64,000 nt of DNA from Dietzia psychralcaliphila (lineage in GTDB: Bacteria > Actinomycetota > Actinomycetes > Mycobacteriales > Mycobacteriaceae), in contig NZ_CP015453.1 of assembly GCF_003096095.1 (NCBI RefSeq), forward strand, positions 2,356,001 through 2,420,000, read 5' to 3'. The notes below the pieces were generated by a model that saw only the letters and a list, made by a program, of their open reading frames with translations, searched no databases and was not told the origin of the DNA. The position numbers were made by a program, and so were the translations under genes. Below are positions 8,032 through 16,142 of this stretch, piece by piece. How positions within the stretch are numbered: the first letter of the stretch is position 1; each line of letters opens with the position of its first letter.

Positions 8032-8829
8032 CTACTCACAGGCGACGCCGTCGTTGTCCCGGTCCAGCTTCGGGGCGTACCCCGGTTCGCCTCGCATGAT
8101 CGGGGCCGCGCCCGCCGCGCGGGCGGCCGAGCAGTTGGCGTAGGAGGTGGACTGCTGCGCCGGGGCCGGTGGCGGCGTGACGACGGATTCGGGCGCAGGC
8201 GGCGGAGGAGCCACCGGTTCGGGCTCGGGCGCGAGCGGAGGCGGGGCGACCGGTTCGAGCGACGTGGTCGGGGTGGGCGCACTGCTCGGCGACGGGGAGT
8301 CCGAGGTGGAGGCCACGGCGGCGCGGGCAGGCGCTGTCGTGGTGACGGTGCTGGTGGCCGGAACCGGTGTCGCCGCGGGGGCGGGCGAGGCCTCCGCGGC
8401 GGGCATCAGCGCGATGGCCCCGACGATCAGCGCGAACGCGGCCGAGCCGACCACCGGCCATCGTCTCGCGGCCGGATCGAGTGGCGTGTGCCAGGTCAAC
8501 GGGGCCAGCGCATCGGCTGCGACGTACCCGGCCATCGACTGCTGGGCCAGCGCGGCCTGCGAGTCCAGCCGGTGATCGTCGTCCGCCTGGGCCCTGTCCC
8601 GGCTCTCGCAGGACAACCACCACCCGCCCGGCAGGATCAGCGCCAGGCCGAACATGGTCAAGGCCGCGACCGCCGCGATACCGTCCCCCGTCGAGGCCGC
8701 CCCGCCCAGGACGATCAGTGCGCCCACCCCCACTCCGGCCCAGGCCAGGACGGGCTTCCACACCGGAGGCCTGAGGTAGGCGGGTTCGGTGAGCGTCGGA
8801 TGCGACGTGGAGGGCAGGACGATCGGCAT
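8032..8829 (-). CDS. membrane protein with C-terminal excalibur domain
   Basis: A 265-residue protein with two or three hydrophobic helices in the N-terminal half (about residues 28-75 and 125-143). A Pro/Ala-rich spacer (about 145-225) leads to a C-terminal excalibur calcium-binding motif (YANCSAARAAGAAPI and DRDNDGVACE). Excalibur domains have a calmodulin-like DxDxDGxxCE loop and occur on surface proteins of Gram-positive bacteria, so the C-terminus is probably extracytoplasmic. The domain is clear; the function is unknown. ATG at 8829 is used; an inverted repeat lies about 60-77 bp upstream. Confidence 0.8.
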   Translation of the reverse strand: MPIVLPSTSHPTLTEPAYLRPPVWKPVLAWAGVGVGALIVLGGAASTGDGIAAVAALTMFGLALILPGGWWLSCESRDRAQADDDHRLDSQAALAQQSMAGYVAADALAPLTWHTPLDPAARRWPVVGSAAFALIVGAIALMPAAEASPAPAATPVPATSTVTTTAPARAAVASTSDSPSPSSAPTPTTSLEPVAPPPLAPEPEPVAPPPPAPESVVTPPPAPAQQSTSYANCSAARAAGAAPIMRGEPGYAPKLDRDNDGVACE

Positions 8830-8888
8830 GGGCGGTGGTCTTTCCGGGAGGCGAGGGGGACCCCGAGGGCCGGGCGGAACACCCGCCG

Positions 8889-8906
8889 ACTGTTAATGTG
8901 AACAGT
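8889..8906 (-). promoter_or_regulatory. inverted repeat upstream of excalibur gene
   Basis: ACTGTTAATGTGAACAGT has perfect 6-bp arms around a 6-bp centre, in the intergenic space upstream of the excalibur gene. It is a possible repressor site; no regulator can be assigned. Confidence 0.35.
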
Positions 8907-8991
8907 ACTCCAGCCTGGTCCCGAAGCCAAAGGTTTTCTCATCTCCCCTCGTCCCGGGCCTTCCCGCGGAGGGGCACGGCGGCGGCCCGAG

Positions 8992-9939
8992 TCAGGCCAG
9001 GGCCACCTTGTGGTTCCACGACCGGGCGGTGCGCCAGAGGCAGAAGACCACCAGCACGATCGACGCGGCCAGGAAGCCGACGGGCATGACGTTGTTGCTC
9101 GCGGAGGCGCCGGCGGCCATCTCGGAGAGCAGGTCGAACCGCACTATTCCCAGCGTCTCACCGTCGGCCTCCCCCACCCCGAACGGGAGCACGATCATGC
9201 CGAGCAATGACAGAAGCTGAGTGGCCACATAGACCAGCACGAACACCACCACGGGCCCGCCGGCACCCAGTCCCGCCAGCCGACGCTCGTGCCCGACGGA
9301 GACCGAGAAGTAGTAGTAGACGGGCCAGATCAGAAACGATGCGAGAGCCGCGATCAGTCCGGCCGCGATCATCCAGGCCGGTGCGGCCGCGGTCACCGTG
9401 GTCCACGCGTCGGACAGGACGGAGTACGACGGCGAGGTGAGCCCCGACTGCCGCGCGGCCGCCCACCATGCGAGCAGTGCGAGCCCGGCGGTGAGGACCA
9501 GTGCGGCCAGGGACACGATCATCGCCCACGCCAGTTTGACCCAGAAGATCGTGGACCCGCGGACCGGGATGGAGTGCGTGAAATAGCCGGTCCGGCCGTA
9601 CCCGGTGCGCCAGTAGTCGGCGGCCAGGGTCAACTGGACGGCCGGGACCGCCACGACCGCGGCCAGCATGCCCAGCGCCAGACCGAGTTGGGACAGCGCC
9701 GGCCATCCGGTGGCCCCGAGCAGGCTGCCCAGGACCCCGATCAGGGCGATCACGCCGAAGGTCGTTCCGAGCGACCCCCGTGTGCGCAGCCGCTCGTGGG
9801 CGAGAAGTCTCGTCGTCGTTTTCATCCCTGTCGTTTTCATCCCTGTCGTTTTCATCCCTGTCGTTTTCATCTCTGTCGTTTTCATCTCTGCCGTTCTTGT
9901 CGATGTCGTTCTCATCTCTGCCGTTCCCGTCGCGGTCAT
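8992..9939 (-). CDS. ABC-2 type transporter permease
   Basis: A 315-residue permease with about six membrane helices from residue ~60 to the end, forming an ABC exporter with the ATPase encoded just upstream. ATG at 9939 overlaps the ATPase stop (ATGA), which supports this start. The first ~45 residues are odd: they are encoded by a 15-bp tandem array and read as repeated M-K-T-T-G. Each unit also carries an ATG preceded by purines, so several alternative in-frame starts exist. The GntR-ATPase-permease order is typical of YtrA-controlled exporters responding to envelope stress; the substrate is unknown. Confidence 0.82.
   Translation of the reverse strand: MTATGTAEMRTTSTRTAEMKTTEMKTTGMKTTGMKTTGMKTTTRLLAHERLRTRGSLGTTFGVIALIGVLGSLLGATGWPALSQLGLALGMLAAVVAVPAVQLTLAADYWRTGYGRTGYFTHSIPVRGSTIFWVKLAWAMIVSLAALVLTAGLALLAWWAAARQSGLTSPSYSVLSDAWTTVTAAAPAWMIAAGLIAALASFLIWPVYYYFSVSVGHERRLAGLGAGGPVVVFVLVYVATQLLSLLGMIVLPFGVGEADGETLGIVRFDLLSEMAAGASASNNVMPVGFLAASIVLVVFCLWRTARSWNHKVALA
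9816..9920 (-). repeat. 15-bp tandem repeat at 5' end of permease gene (7 units)
   Basis: On the + strand there are three exact TCGTTTTCATCCCTG units, two exact TCGTTTTCATCTCTG units and two diverged ones. On the coding strand each unit reads as purine-rich sequence followed by ATGAAAACGAC. Changes in copy number keep the frame and add or remove potential start sites. Confidence 0.92.
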
Positions 9940-10640
9940 CGGTAGGTCTCCTTGAAGATCTGGTCGAGGCTGGCGGAGTGCTGGCCGCGGAGGTCGTCGG
10001 CGTCGCCCTGCAGCAGGACCCGGCCGTGGCGCATCATCACCGCGGCGTCGAGGATGGGCTCGAGGTCGTGCACGAGGTGCGTGGAGATGAGGAGCAGGGA
10101 GTCCCCGGACAGGTTGCGGACGATGCCGTCGAGGATCAGTTGCCGAGCGGCCGGGTCGACGCCGGAGATGGGCTCGTCCAACAGGAACACCCGCGCGTCG
10201 CGGGACATGGCCAGGGCGATCTGCACCTTCTCCCGCATGCCCTTGGACATCTCCTTGAGCCGCGCGGACTCGGCGAGGCCGAAAAACCCGATGAGGTCGC
10301 GGGCCTTGTCCAGCTGGAAGTCGGCGAAGAAGTCGGCGTAGAGCCGTAGGCAGTAGCTCACGCGCGCGGACTCGGGCAGGAATCCGGTGTCGGGCAGGAA
10401 CGACACGTGCGCCTTGGATTCGGGACCGGGCGCATGGCCGTCGATGCGCACGCTGCCCTCGTAACCGGAGAGCACGCCGGCGAGGATCTTGAGCAGCGTG
10501 GTCTTGCCGCAGCCGTTCTCGCCGAGCAGGCCCACGATCTGACCCGAGGCCAGGTTCAGGTCCAGACCGTCCAGTGCGGTGAGGGCGCCGTAGCGCATGG
10601 TCAGGCCAGTGGCCTCGACGAGTGTAGTGGGAGCGGACAT
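9936..10640 (-). CDS. ABC transporter ATP-binding protein
   Basis: A 234-residue ABC ATPase: Walker A GENGCGKTT near residue 40, a signature-like SKGMREKVQIALAM, Walker B VFLLDEPISGVD, and an H-loop in ISTHLVHDLE. It energises the permease that follows with a 4-bp overlap. ATG at 10640 follows AGGGAGAG and lies one base after the GntR stop (TGACATG), so the three genes form one tight operon. The sequence is closest to CcmA/YtrB-type exporter ATPases. The ORF is open further upstream inside the GntR gene, but that region reads poorly. Confidence 0.9.
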   Translation of the reverse strand: MSAPTTLVEATGLTMRYGALTALDGLDLNLASGQIVGLLGENGCGKTTLLKILAGVLSGYEGSVRIDGHAPGPESKAHVSFLPDTGFLPESARVSYCLRLYADFFADFQLDKARDLIGFFGLAESARLKEMSKGMREKVQIALAMSRDARVFLLDEPISGVDPAARQLILDGIVRNLSGDSLLLISTHLVHDLEPILDAAVMMRHGRVLLQGDADDLRGQHSASLDQIFKETYR

Positions 10641-10641
10641 G

Positions 10642-11055
10642 TCAGCGCTCTCCCTGTTGGTCGGTGGTAGTGGTCGGGTGTGCGTCGGTGTCGGGTTCAT
10701 CGGTGTCCCATCTGTTGTCGAGTAGCGCTCGCGCCTTGTCGTGCGTCATCCGCAGGCCGCGGACCCGCCGGATGAACTCGTCGGCGGCCTCGGTGGCGAG
10801 GTCGGCGCGGACCTCGTCGATGCGGGCCTCGTCGGAGGTGACGAACCGCCCGGAGGCCCGCTCGGACCGGCACAGTTCGAGCCGTTCCAGCTCGGCCAGC
10901 GCCCGCTGCGCGGTGTTGGGGTTGACGCCCAGGTCGGCCGCCAACTCCCGGACACCGGGCATCTTCGCGCCCGCCGCCCACTCCCCGATCACGATGCGCC
11001 GCGAGAACTCCTCGACGAGCTGCACCCAGATCGGGGATGAGTTGTCGAACTGCAT
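10642..11055 (-). CDS. GntR family regulator (YtrA subfamily)
   Basis: A 137-residue regulator with an N-terminal winged helix (PIWVQLVEEFSRRIVIGEW, then VRELAADLGVNPNTAQRALAELE) and a short tail, the size of the YtrA subfamily, which controls ABC operons. I favour ATG at 11055 (MQFDNSSPIW), the usual beginning for this family; ATG at 11067 is an alternative. It heads the operon with the ATPase and permease, and a strong palindrome stands just upstream, so autorepression released by an inducer is likely. Confidence 0.85.
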   Translation of the reverse strand: MQFDNSSPIWVQLVEEFSRRIVIGEWAAGAKMPGVRELAADLGVNPNTAQRALAELERLELCRSERASGRFVTSDEARIDEVRADLATEAADEFIRRVRGLRMTHDKARALLDNRWDTDEPDTDAHPTTTTDQQGER

Positions 11056-11070
11056 CGCCGCCCCCATCCG

Positions 11071-11102
11071 TGTTGCTGTATTAGGTCCTTAATACAGTGA
11101 CA
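11071..11102 (-). promoter_or_regulatory. GntR/YtrA-type operator
   Basis: Perfect 8-bp arms CTGTATTA (11076-11083) and TAATACAG (11090-11097) flank GGTCCT, with outer TGT and ACA extending the symmetry to 11071-11102. It lies 15-20 bp before the gntR start, matching the usual place of YtrA autoregulatory sites. Confidence 0.65.
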
Positions 11103-11236
11103 CCACGGTGTGCAGAAGTCAATGCGGGGCCACGGAGAAGCCTCCGCCGCAGGGTGTCACCACTCCGGGCCCGCTCGGCCGGGGCCGTGATCGACCGGAG
11201 ACACGAACCGGTCCGGCGCGACCGTCGGCGCGCGCG

Positions 11237-11265
11237 TTGCCTATACCCCATGGGGTATGTATTCT
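11237..11265 (+). promoter_or_regulatory. promoter with palindromic operator in the spacer (CsoR/RicR-like)
   Basis: TTGCCT (11237-11242), 17 bp, TATTCT (11260-11265). The spacer holds the perfect 16-bp palindrome ATACCCCATGGGGTAT (11243-11258). TACCC...GGGTA palindromes are typical of actinobacterial copper-sensing repressors (CsoR, RicR). The downstream gene encodes a small cysteine-rich protein. Confidence 0.55.
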
Positions 11266-11337
11266 CGGGAGCGAGACGCGGCGATAACCACACCCCCGCG
11301 AACCTCGTGACCATCCCATGACCAGAGGAGTACGACC

Positions 11338-11499
11338 ATGTGCCGACCCGCTACCTGCAAGACCTGTGGAAAGACGACGTGGGCCGGGTGCGGCATGCAC
11401 GTGGACCAGGTGATGTCCGGCGTGCCCAAGTCCCAACGGTGCCCCGGACATGCCGCCGCGCCCAAGGAGGGGTTCTTCGCGAGAATGTTCGGCAGGTAA
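11338..11499 (+). CDS. small cysteine-rich protein (53 aa), possible metal binder
   Basis: A 53-residue protein starting MCRPATCKTCGKTTWAGCG and containing CPGH. Five cysteines plus histidines could bind a metal ion. AGAGGAG at 11324-11330 is a near-perfect ribosome site seven bases before ATG, so translation is very likely. Similar CxxCGKxTWxGCG proteins are widespread in actinobacteria as uncharacterised proteins. The copper-repressor-like palindrome in its promoter suggests induction by a metal. Metal binding and copper response are inference. Confidence 0.75.
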   Translation: MCRPATCKTCGKTTWAGCGMHVDQVMSGVPKSQRCPGHAAAPKEGFFARMFGR

Positions 11500-11586
11500 C
11501 CGGGCGGCACGTCGAGAAGCGGGGCGCCGACGAGCGGAGCGGAAACCGCGGATCAACACCAGCGGATCACTGCTCGCGAATCGGCA

Positions 11587-11642
11587 CGCGCCGATCAGGG
11601 CGCGACGACCATGGCGCGCCGATCAGTGCGCGCCGATCAGTG
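11587..11642 (+). repeat. 14-bp repeats at 3' end of membrane-protein gene
   Basis: CGCGCCGATCAGTG occurs twice in tandem (11615-11642), with a third near-copy at 11587-11600. The array overlaps the last codons of the minus-strand gene that ends at 11637. Confidence 0.7.
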
Positions 11643-12173
11643 CGTCAGAACGATCTTCACCACGACGATGGTCGCCGCAACGGCAGTGAGTGCCGCAGCG
11701 CTGATAAACCAACTCCGACTGGGCCGCTCGCCGTTGAGCCGACCGATGACAAAGACGATCCCGCCGATCCGCACCAGCACGGTGATCTCCGCGAGCAACA
11801 GCGCGGTGCGGAGTTCGAACACTCCGACCCAGCCGATCGCGAGGATGAGGGACGGCAACACCGCCGAATTCAGGATCGGCACCGAGTTACGCAGTTCGGC
11901 GATCATCTCGGCGCGGGACCAGGCCGCACCCTCCCGAACGCTGTGACCGACCGCCTCGGCGAAGGCGTGAGCGATGAACGTCGACACGGCGGTGCCCACC
12001 ACGATCGCGATGCCGACGTACTTCTCGGTCTGTACGAGCGGCACGAGCGCCGCGAGCACCAGGATGTTGCCGTAGATGTAGGCGCTGATCCGGCTGGCCG
12101 CGTGGTCCCGATCCAACGGCGCACCCCGAGAGAGCCAAAATTTGCGCGGCAGAGAACGCCCGTCCGTGTTCAT
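11637..12173 (-). CDS. putative membrane protein, function unknown
   Basis: A 178-residue protein with about five hydrophobic segments: ISAYIYGNILVLAALVPL, VGIAIVVGTAVSTFIAHAF, VPILNSAVLPSLILAIGW, ALLLAEITVLVRIGGIVF and a C-terminal helix. A conserved-looking HAFAEAVGH motif sits between helices two and three. I do not recognise the family. No Shine-Dalgarno sequence is evident before ATG at 12173, so it may be leaderless. It stands alone between the cysteine-rich gene and the amine oxidase. Confidence 0.65.
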   Translation of the reverse strand: MNTDGRSLPRKFWLSRGAPLDRDHAASRISAYIYGNILVLAALVPLVQTEKYVGIAIVVGTAVSTFIAHAFAEAVGHSVREGAAWSRAEMIAELRNSVPILNSAVLPSLILAIGWVGVFELRTALLLAEITVLVRIGGIVFVIGRLNGERPSRSWFISAAALTAVAATIVVVKIVLTH

Positions 12174-12386
12174 GCCGACAAGGGTCGCAGACGGTGGAGG
12201 TCCGGGGCACCGACTTCACCGTCCTGCCTTCACCGTCCTGCCCCGGGTCTCCGGAGAGCTGACGCTCTCCCACCCTCGCAAATTCGGACAGCCGCCGACC
12301 TGGTCGGGGAATACTGAGTGACGACCCGGGGCTCGACGGCGGCGACGTGCGCTTCTGCCACACATCCACGACAGGGGAGGCGCGGA

Positions 12387-13763
12387 ATGGACTCATCAGT
12401 GAACTCATCGGTGGACGTGGTGGTCGTGGGCGCGGGGATCGCCGGGCTGGTCGCCGAGCGCGAGCTGACCCGAGCGGGCCACGACGTGAGAGTCCTCGAG
12501 GCCCGGGACCGCGTCGGCGGTCGGCTGCTCAACGCGACACTGCCCGGCGGGGCCCCGATCGAGGTCGGCGGCCAGTGGGTCGGCCCCACCCAACACCGGG
12601 TGCTCGCGCTGATCAGTGAGCTGGGGTTGCGGACCCACCCCACCCACGTGGCGGGTAGGCACATCGCAGAGCTCGGCGGCGCCAGGTCGGAGTACACCGG
12701 CCGGATCCCGCGGCTCAGCCCTGCCGCTCTGGCCGACATCGCGCAGACCCAGTGGCGGCTGGACCGCATGGCCGCCGGCATCCCTCCCACCGAGCCGTGG
12801 CGGGCCGCCCGAGCCGATCGCCTGGACGCCCAGACCTTCGACACCTGGCTCCGTCACACCGCCCGGACCCGCAGCGGCCGGGCGTTCTTCCGCCTGATCA
12901 CCGAGGCCGTCTTCTCGGCGGGCCCCGAGGACATGTCCGCGTTGTGGGCGGGGTTCTACATCAGCGCCGCCGGCGGACTCGACGCCCTGGTCGACACCGC
13001 CGGCGGGGCGCAGCAGGACCGGATCGTCGGCGGGGCCCAGGCCATCGCACTCGAGCTGGCCCGCGACGCCGGTGACCGGGTGCTCCTCGACAGCCCGGTC
13101 ACCGGGATCGACTGGGATGAGCAGGGGGCGCGGGTGCACAGCGCCCGCGGGGTGGTGCACGCCCGGCACGTGGTGATCGCGGTGCCGCCGCCGCTCGCGT
13201 CGAGGATCCGCTACTCCCCCGGCCTGCCCGGCGACCGCGACCAGGTGGTCCAGCGGATGCCCATGGGCCGGGTGATCAAGGTCAACGTGGTGTACCCGGA
13301 GCCGTTCTGGCGGGCCGACGGCTGGAGCGGGCAGGCGAACAGCGATACCCGCCCGCTGGGCACCGTCTTCGACAACACCCCGCCCGCCAACACCGCAGAC
13401 TCCGGCCCGCCCGGCGTATTGGTCGGGTTCCTCGAGGGCCGACACGCGGACTCCGGGGCCCGCATGGGTCCCGCCGAGCGTCGGGCACGGGTCCTCGAGG
13501 ATCTCGCCGGCTATTTCGGCCCCCGGGCTCGCAACCCCATCGACTACATCGAGCGCGACTGGGTCGAGGAGGAGTACAGCCGCGGCTGCTACGGCGCGTT
13601 CGCCACGCCCGGCACGCTGACCCGCTTCGGCCCCCATCTCCGCCGCGCCGTCGGCCCGATCCACTGGGCCGGCACGGAGACCGCCACACGCTGGGCCGGA
13701 TACATGGACGGGGCGGTCGAGTCGGGCCAGCGGGTGGCCGGGGAGATCGGGGCCCCCGGGTGA
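12387..13763 (+). CDS. flavin-containing amine oxidase
   Basis: A 458-residue FAD enzyme of the monoamine-oxidase fold, which oxidises amines (or related substrates) with oxygen. It has the N-terminal Rossmann motif VVVGAGIAGL, VLEARDRVGGR, a GGQWVGPTQ block and the C-terminal FAD-binding GTETATRWAGYMDGAVESG. ATG at 12387 follows GGGGAGG with a 6-base gap. It begins a same-strand run with AraC, metallo-beta-lactamase-fold, SDR and hydrolase genes, suggesting a catabolic cluster under the AraC protein. The substrate is not predictable. Confidence 0.88.
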   Translation: MDSSVNSSVDVVVVGAGIAGLVAERELTRAGHDVRVLEARDRVGGRLLNATLPGGAPIEVGGQWVGPTQHRVLALISELGLRTHPTHVAGRHIAELGGARSEYTGRIPRLSPAALADIAQTQWRLDRMAAGIPPTEPWRAARADRLDAQTFDTWLRHTARTRSGRAFFRLITEAVFSAGPEDMSALWAGFYISAAGGLDALVDTAGGAQQDRIVGGAQAIALELARDAGDRVLLDSPVTGIDWDEQGARVHSARGVVHARHVVIAVPPPLASRIRYSPGLPGDRDQVVQRMPMGRVIKVNVVYPEPFWRADGWSGQANSDTRPLGTVFDNTPPANTADSGPPGVLVGFLEGRHADSGARMGPAERRARVLEDLAGYFGPRARNPIDYIERDWVEEEYSRGCYGAFATPGTLTRFGPHLRRAVGPIHWAGTETATRWAGYMDGAVESGQRVAGEIGAPG

Positions 13764-13768
13764 GTGCG

Positions 13769-13858
13769 TCTGAGTCCGTGTGTACCTCGGAGTCCGCGAG
13801 TACCACAGAGTCCTTGAGCACTTCGGAGTCCGGGACTCCCTCGGAGCCCGTGTGCAAC
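13769..13858 (+). repeat. 18-bp tandem repeat at amine oxidase/AraC junction (5 units)
   Basis: Five 18-bp units, the second TCGGAGTCCGCGAGTACC, bridge the end of the oxidase region and the start of the AraC frame. In the AraC frame they read as repeats of L-G-V-R-E-Y. The array may be an expanded spacer or an N-terminal extension, depending on which GTG is used. Confidence 0.85.
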
Positions 13859-14871
13859 CGCTGATCCGCACCGCCAGCCTGCGCGGATTCAGTCCGCTGG
13901 TCAGCGAACTCGGCGGAGACCCCGACCGACTGCTCACCAGGTACGGCATCGCCCGCGAGGTTCTCGAGGGCGACGACGGGCTGGTGTCGATCACCGCACA
14001 CGACCAGATGCTCGACGCCGCCGCGGCAGAGCTGGACTGTCCCGATTTCGGGCTGCGGCTGGCCGATCGACAGGACCTCTCCATCCTGGGCCCGGTCGCC
14101 CGGGCGGTCCGCTCCAGCTCCACCGCCACCGAGGCGCTCGAGTGTGCGGCGCGGTTCCTGTTCGTCCACAGCCCCGCGCTGACGATCGGTGTCGACGACG
14201 ACCCGTGGAGCCGTCGCGGCGTGATCGCGCTGACCTATCGGAAGCAGCTGGCCGAGTCGCCGTATTCCCCGCAGGCGATCGAGCTGGGCCTGGGACTGTT
14301 CTACCGGATGGCCGTGCAGCTCCTCGGTCGCCGTCCAGGGCTCCGGTCGGTCGAACTGCCCCACGGGCCCCTCTCGCCCGTCGCCCGCTACCTGGACTTC
14401 TTCGGCGCGGACATCAAGTTCGACCGCCCCGTGGCCGCGCTGTGTGTCGACCACCGGATCCTGGACGCCTCGTTCGCCACCGCGGACGAGGAGATCCGCC
14501 TGGCCGCCCTGCAGCACCTGACGGGCTCGTACTCAGACCCGACCCGATCGATGACCGGCCGGGTTCGCCGCGCCGTGGGCGAGTGCCTGCCCGGGCGGGT
14601 CCCGCCCCTCGCGGAGGTGGCGGCCTCGCTGGCCATCGGACCCCGGACCCTGCAACGCCACCTCGTCGTCGAGGACACCACCTACGGACGGGTCGTCGAC
14701 GACCTGCGGCGAGACCGGTCTCACCGGTTCATCACGACCACCGACCTGTCCTTCACCCAGATCGCCGACCTGGTCGGTTTCTCCGAACAGTCCACGCTCA
14801 GCCACGCCGTGCGCCGGTGGTTCGGCCTCTCCCCCGGCGAGCTCCGACGCCGGGCCAGACTGTCGCGCTGA
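13852..14871 (+). CDS. AraC family transcriptional regulator
   Basis: A 339-residue regulator with an N-terminal effector domain of the Arabinose_bd type (about residues 15-200) and a C-terminal double helix-turn-helix ending FTQIADLVGFSEQSTLSHAVRRWFGLSPGELRR. GTG at 13852 (QPLIRTASLRGFSPL) is chosen for the usual family length and a GGAG five bases upstream; GTG at 13780 would add residues encoded by the 18-bp repeat. It probably activates the adjacent catabolic genes in response to their substrate. Confidence 0.87.
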   Translation: MQPLIRTASLRGFSPLVSELGGDPDRLLTRYGIAREVLEGDDGLVSITAHDQMLDAAAAELDCPDFGLRLADRQDLSILGPVARAVRSSSTATEALECAARFLFVHSPALTIGVDDDPWSRRGVIALTYRKQLAESPYSPQAIELGLGLFYRMAVQLLGRRPGLRSVELPHGPLSPVARYLDFFGADIKFDRPVAALCVDHRILDASFATADEEIRLAALQHLTGSYSDPTRSMTGRVRRAVGECLPGRVPPLAEVAASLAIGPRTLQRHLVVEDTTYGRVVDDLRRDRSHRFITTTDLSFTQIADLVGFSEQSTLSHAVRRWFGLSPGELRRRARLSR

Positions 14872-14951
14872 CACAAGTTTTCCGCCCCCGGGCACCGGAT
14901 CCTGGAAGCACCCGGCGAACCACGGCACCCGGAGAACCATCAGGAGCGGTA

Positions 14952-16142
14952 ATGCTGCGCGAACAGAAGACGCCCGACCACGAACTGCGTGACCAGGCGC
15001 TGCGCGAACCACAGTCGTCCGAGCGGATGCTCGAGCAGATCGGCGCGCGGTCGATCCCCGAGTTCGACGGCGTCCACGACCTGTGGCCCCGGGGTGAGCG
15101 CCTCAGGGCTGTTCGCGCGGCGGCCACCGAGTACAAGGCGCGCTTCGTGCAGCAGGGGCAGGTGCGAGCGGTGCAGTCCGTGGACGTGGCCGCCGCGCCG
15201 TATCCGGTCAAGTACGCCTTCAACAACGCCGTCTCGGTCCCCAGCCTGCCGCTGATCACCATGATCAACCGGATGATCGTGGTGCAGTACGACGACTGGA
15301 ACGGCCGCCCCCGCACCCTGGTGTTCGAGCCGACCGTCCCCGCCGGGTCCGCCGAGGCGCCCTTCTACGACAACCTGCAGTCGCTCGTCGACCGGATCCC
15401 CGGCGGCAACGTGGCCGTCAAGCTGCTCCTCAAGTACTTCAACGAGCCGGACCAGGCGCTCGCCAAGGTCGGGCTCACGCCGCAGGACGTGGACTTCTGC
15501 ACGTTCGACCACCTCCACGTCCAGGACCCACGCATGATCCTCGGTTCGACCGAGGTGATCCCCGGCGACACCGCGCCCCGCGCGCCGCTGTTCGGCGACG
15601 CCAGACTGCTGGTGCACCGGCGCGAACTGGCCACCCTCGAGGACCTGCACCCCATGCAGTGGGCCTGGTACGTCGAGGACGGGCTGGGCGGGGTCGACCG
15701 GGACAAGTTCGCCGTGTTCGACGGGGACATCGAGCTCGGCCCCGGCATCGCCCTGATGTGGACCCCCGGCCACACCGACGGCAACCACTCGCTGGTCATC
15801 AACACGCCGGACGGCGTCTGGGTGTCCTCGGAGAACGGCATCTCCCTGGACAACTGGCAGCCGGAGCTGTCCAAGATCCCGGGCGTGCGGCGCTACCACG
15901 AGCAGTTCGGCCGGGAGATCTGCCCCAACGCCAACACGCTCGAGGACTCGCTGGACCAGTACGACTCCATGATCAAGGAGAAGACCATGGCGGACCCGTG
16001 CCCCGGCGACCCGCGCTGGTTGCAGATCCTGCCCTCCACCGAGCTGGTCCCGTGGAAGCGCTTCTGGCCCGTCGTGCCCACCTATTGCCACGGCGGCATC
16101 TCCTACGGTCAGATCCGGTCCGGACTGAAGAACGAGAAGTGA
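14952..16142 (+). CDS. metallo-beta-lactamase-fold hydrolase
   Basis: A 396-residue protein of the metallo-beta-lactamase fold. The first metal motif reads FDHLHVQD (His187, His189, Asp192) instead of the textbook HxHxDH. The second is TPGHTDGNHSL with His274 and His279. The Gln-Asp variant may be a subfamily trait that still binds metal, or may change the metal stoichiometry. Start ATG at 14952 follows AGGAG. It overlaps the SDR gene by 4 bp (GTGA), so the two are co-translated. A lactonase or esterase role in the same pathway is plausible but unproven. Confidence 0.83.
   Translation: MLREQKTPDHELRDQALREPQSSERMLEQIGARSIPEFDGVHDLWPRGERLRAVRAAATEYKARFVQQGQVRAVQSVDVAAAPYPVKYAFNNAVSVPSLPLITMINRMIVVQYDDWNGRPRTLVFEPTVPAGSAEAPFYDNLQSLVDRIPGGNVAVKLLLKYFNEPDQALAKVGLTPQDVDFCTFDHLHVQDPRMILGSTEVIPGDTAPRAPLFGDARLLVHRRELATLEDLHPMQWAWYVEDGLGGVDRDKFAVFDGDIELGPGIALMWTPGHTDGNHSLVINTPDGVWVSSENGISLDNWQPELSKIPGVRRYHEQFGREICPNANTLEDSLDQYDSMIKEKTMADPCPGDPRWLQILPSTELVPWKRFWPVVPTYCHGGISYGQIRSGLKNEK

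Noticed and set aside
9816-9920. CRISPR array
   Set aside because: Units are 15 bp, contiguous, without spacers, and lie in a coding frame; no cas genes are present.
12405-14129. 574-codon minus-strand frame opposite amine oxidase and AraC genes
   Set aside because: Shadow of coding sequence; composition is Gly/Arg/Pro-rich and no motif is present.
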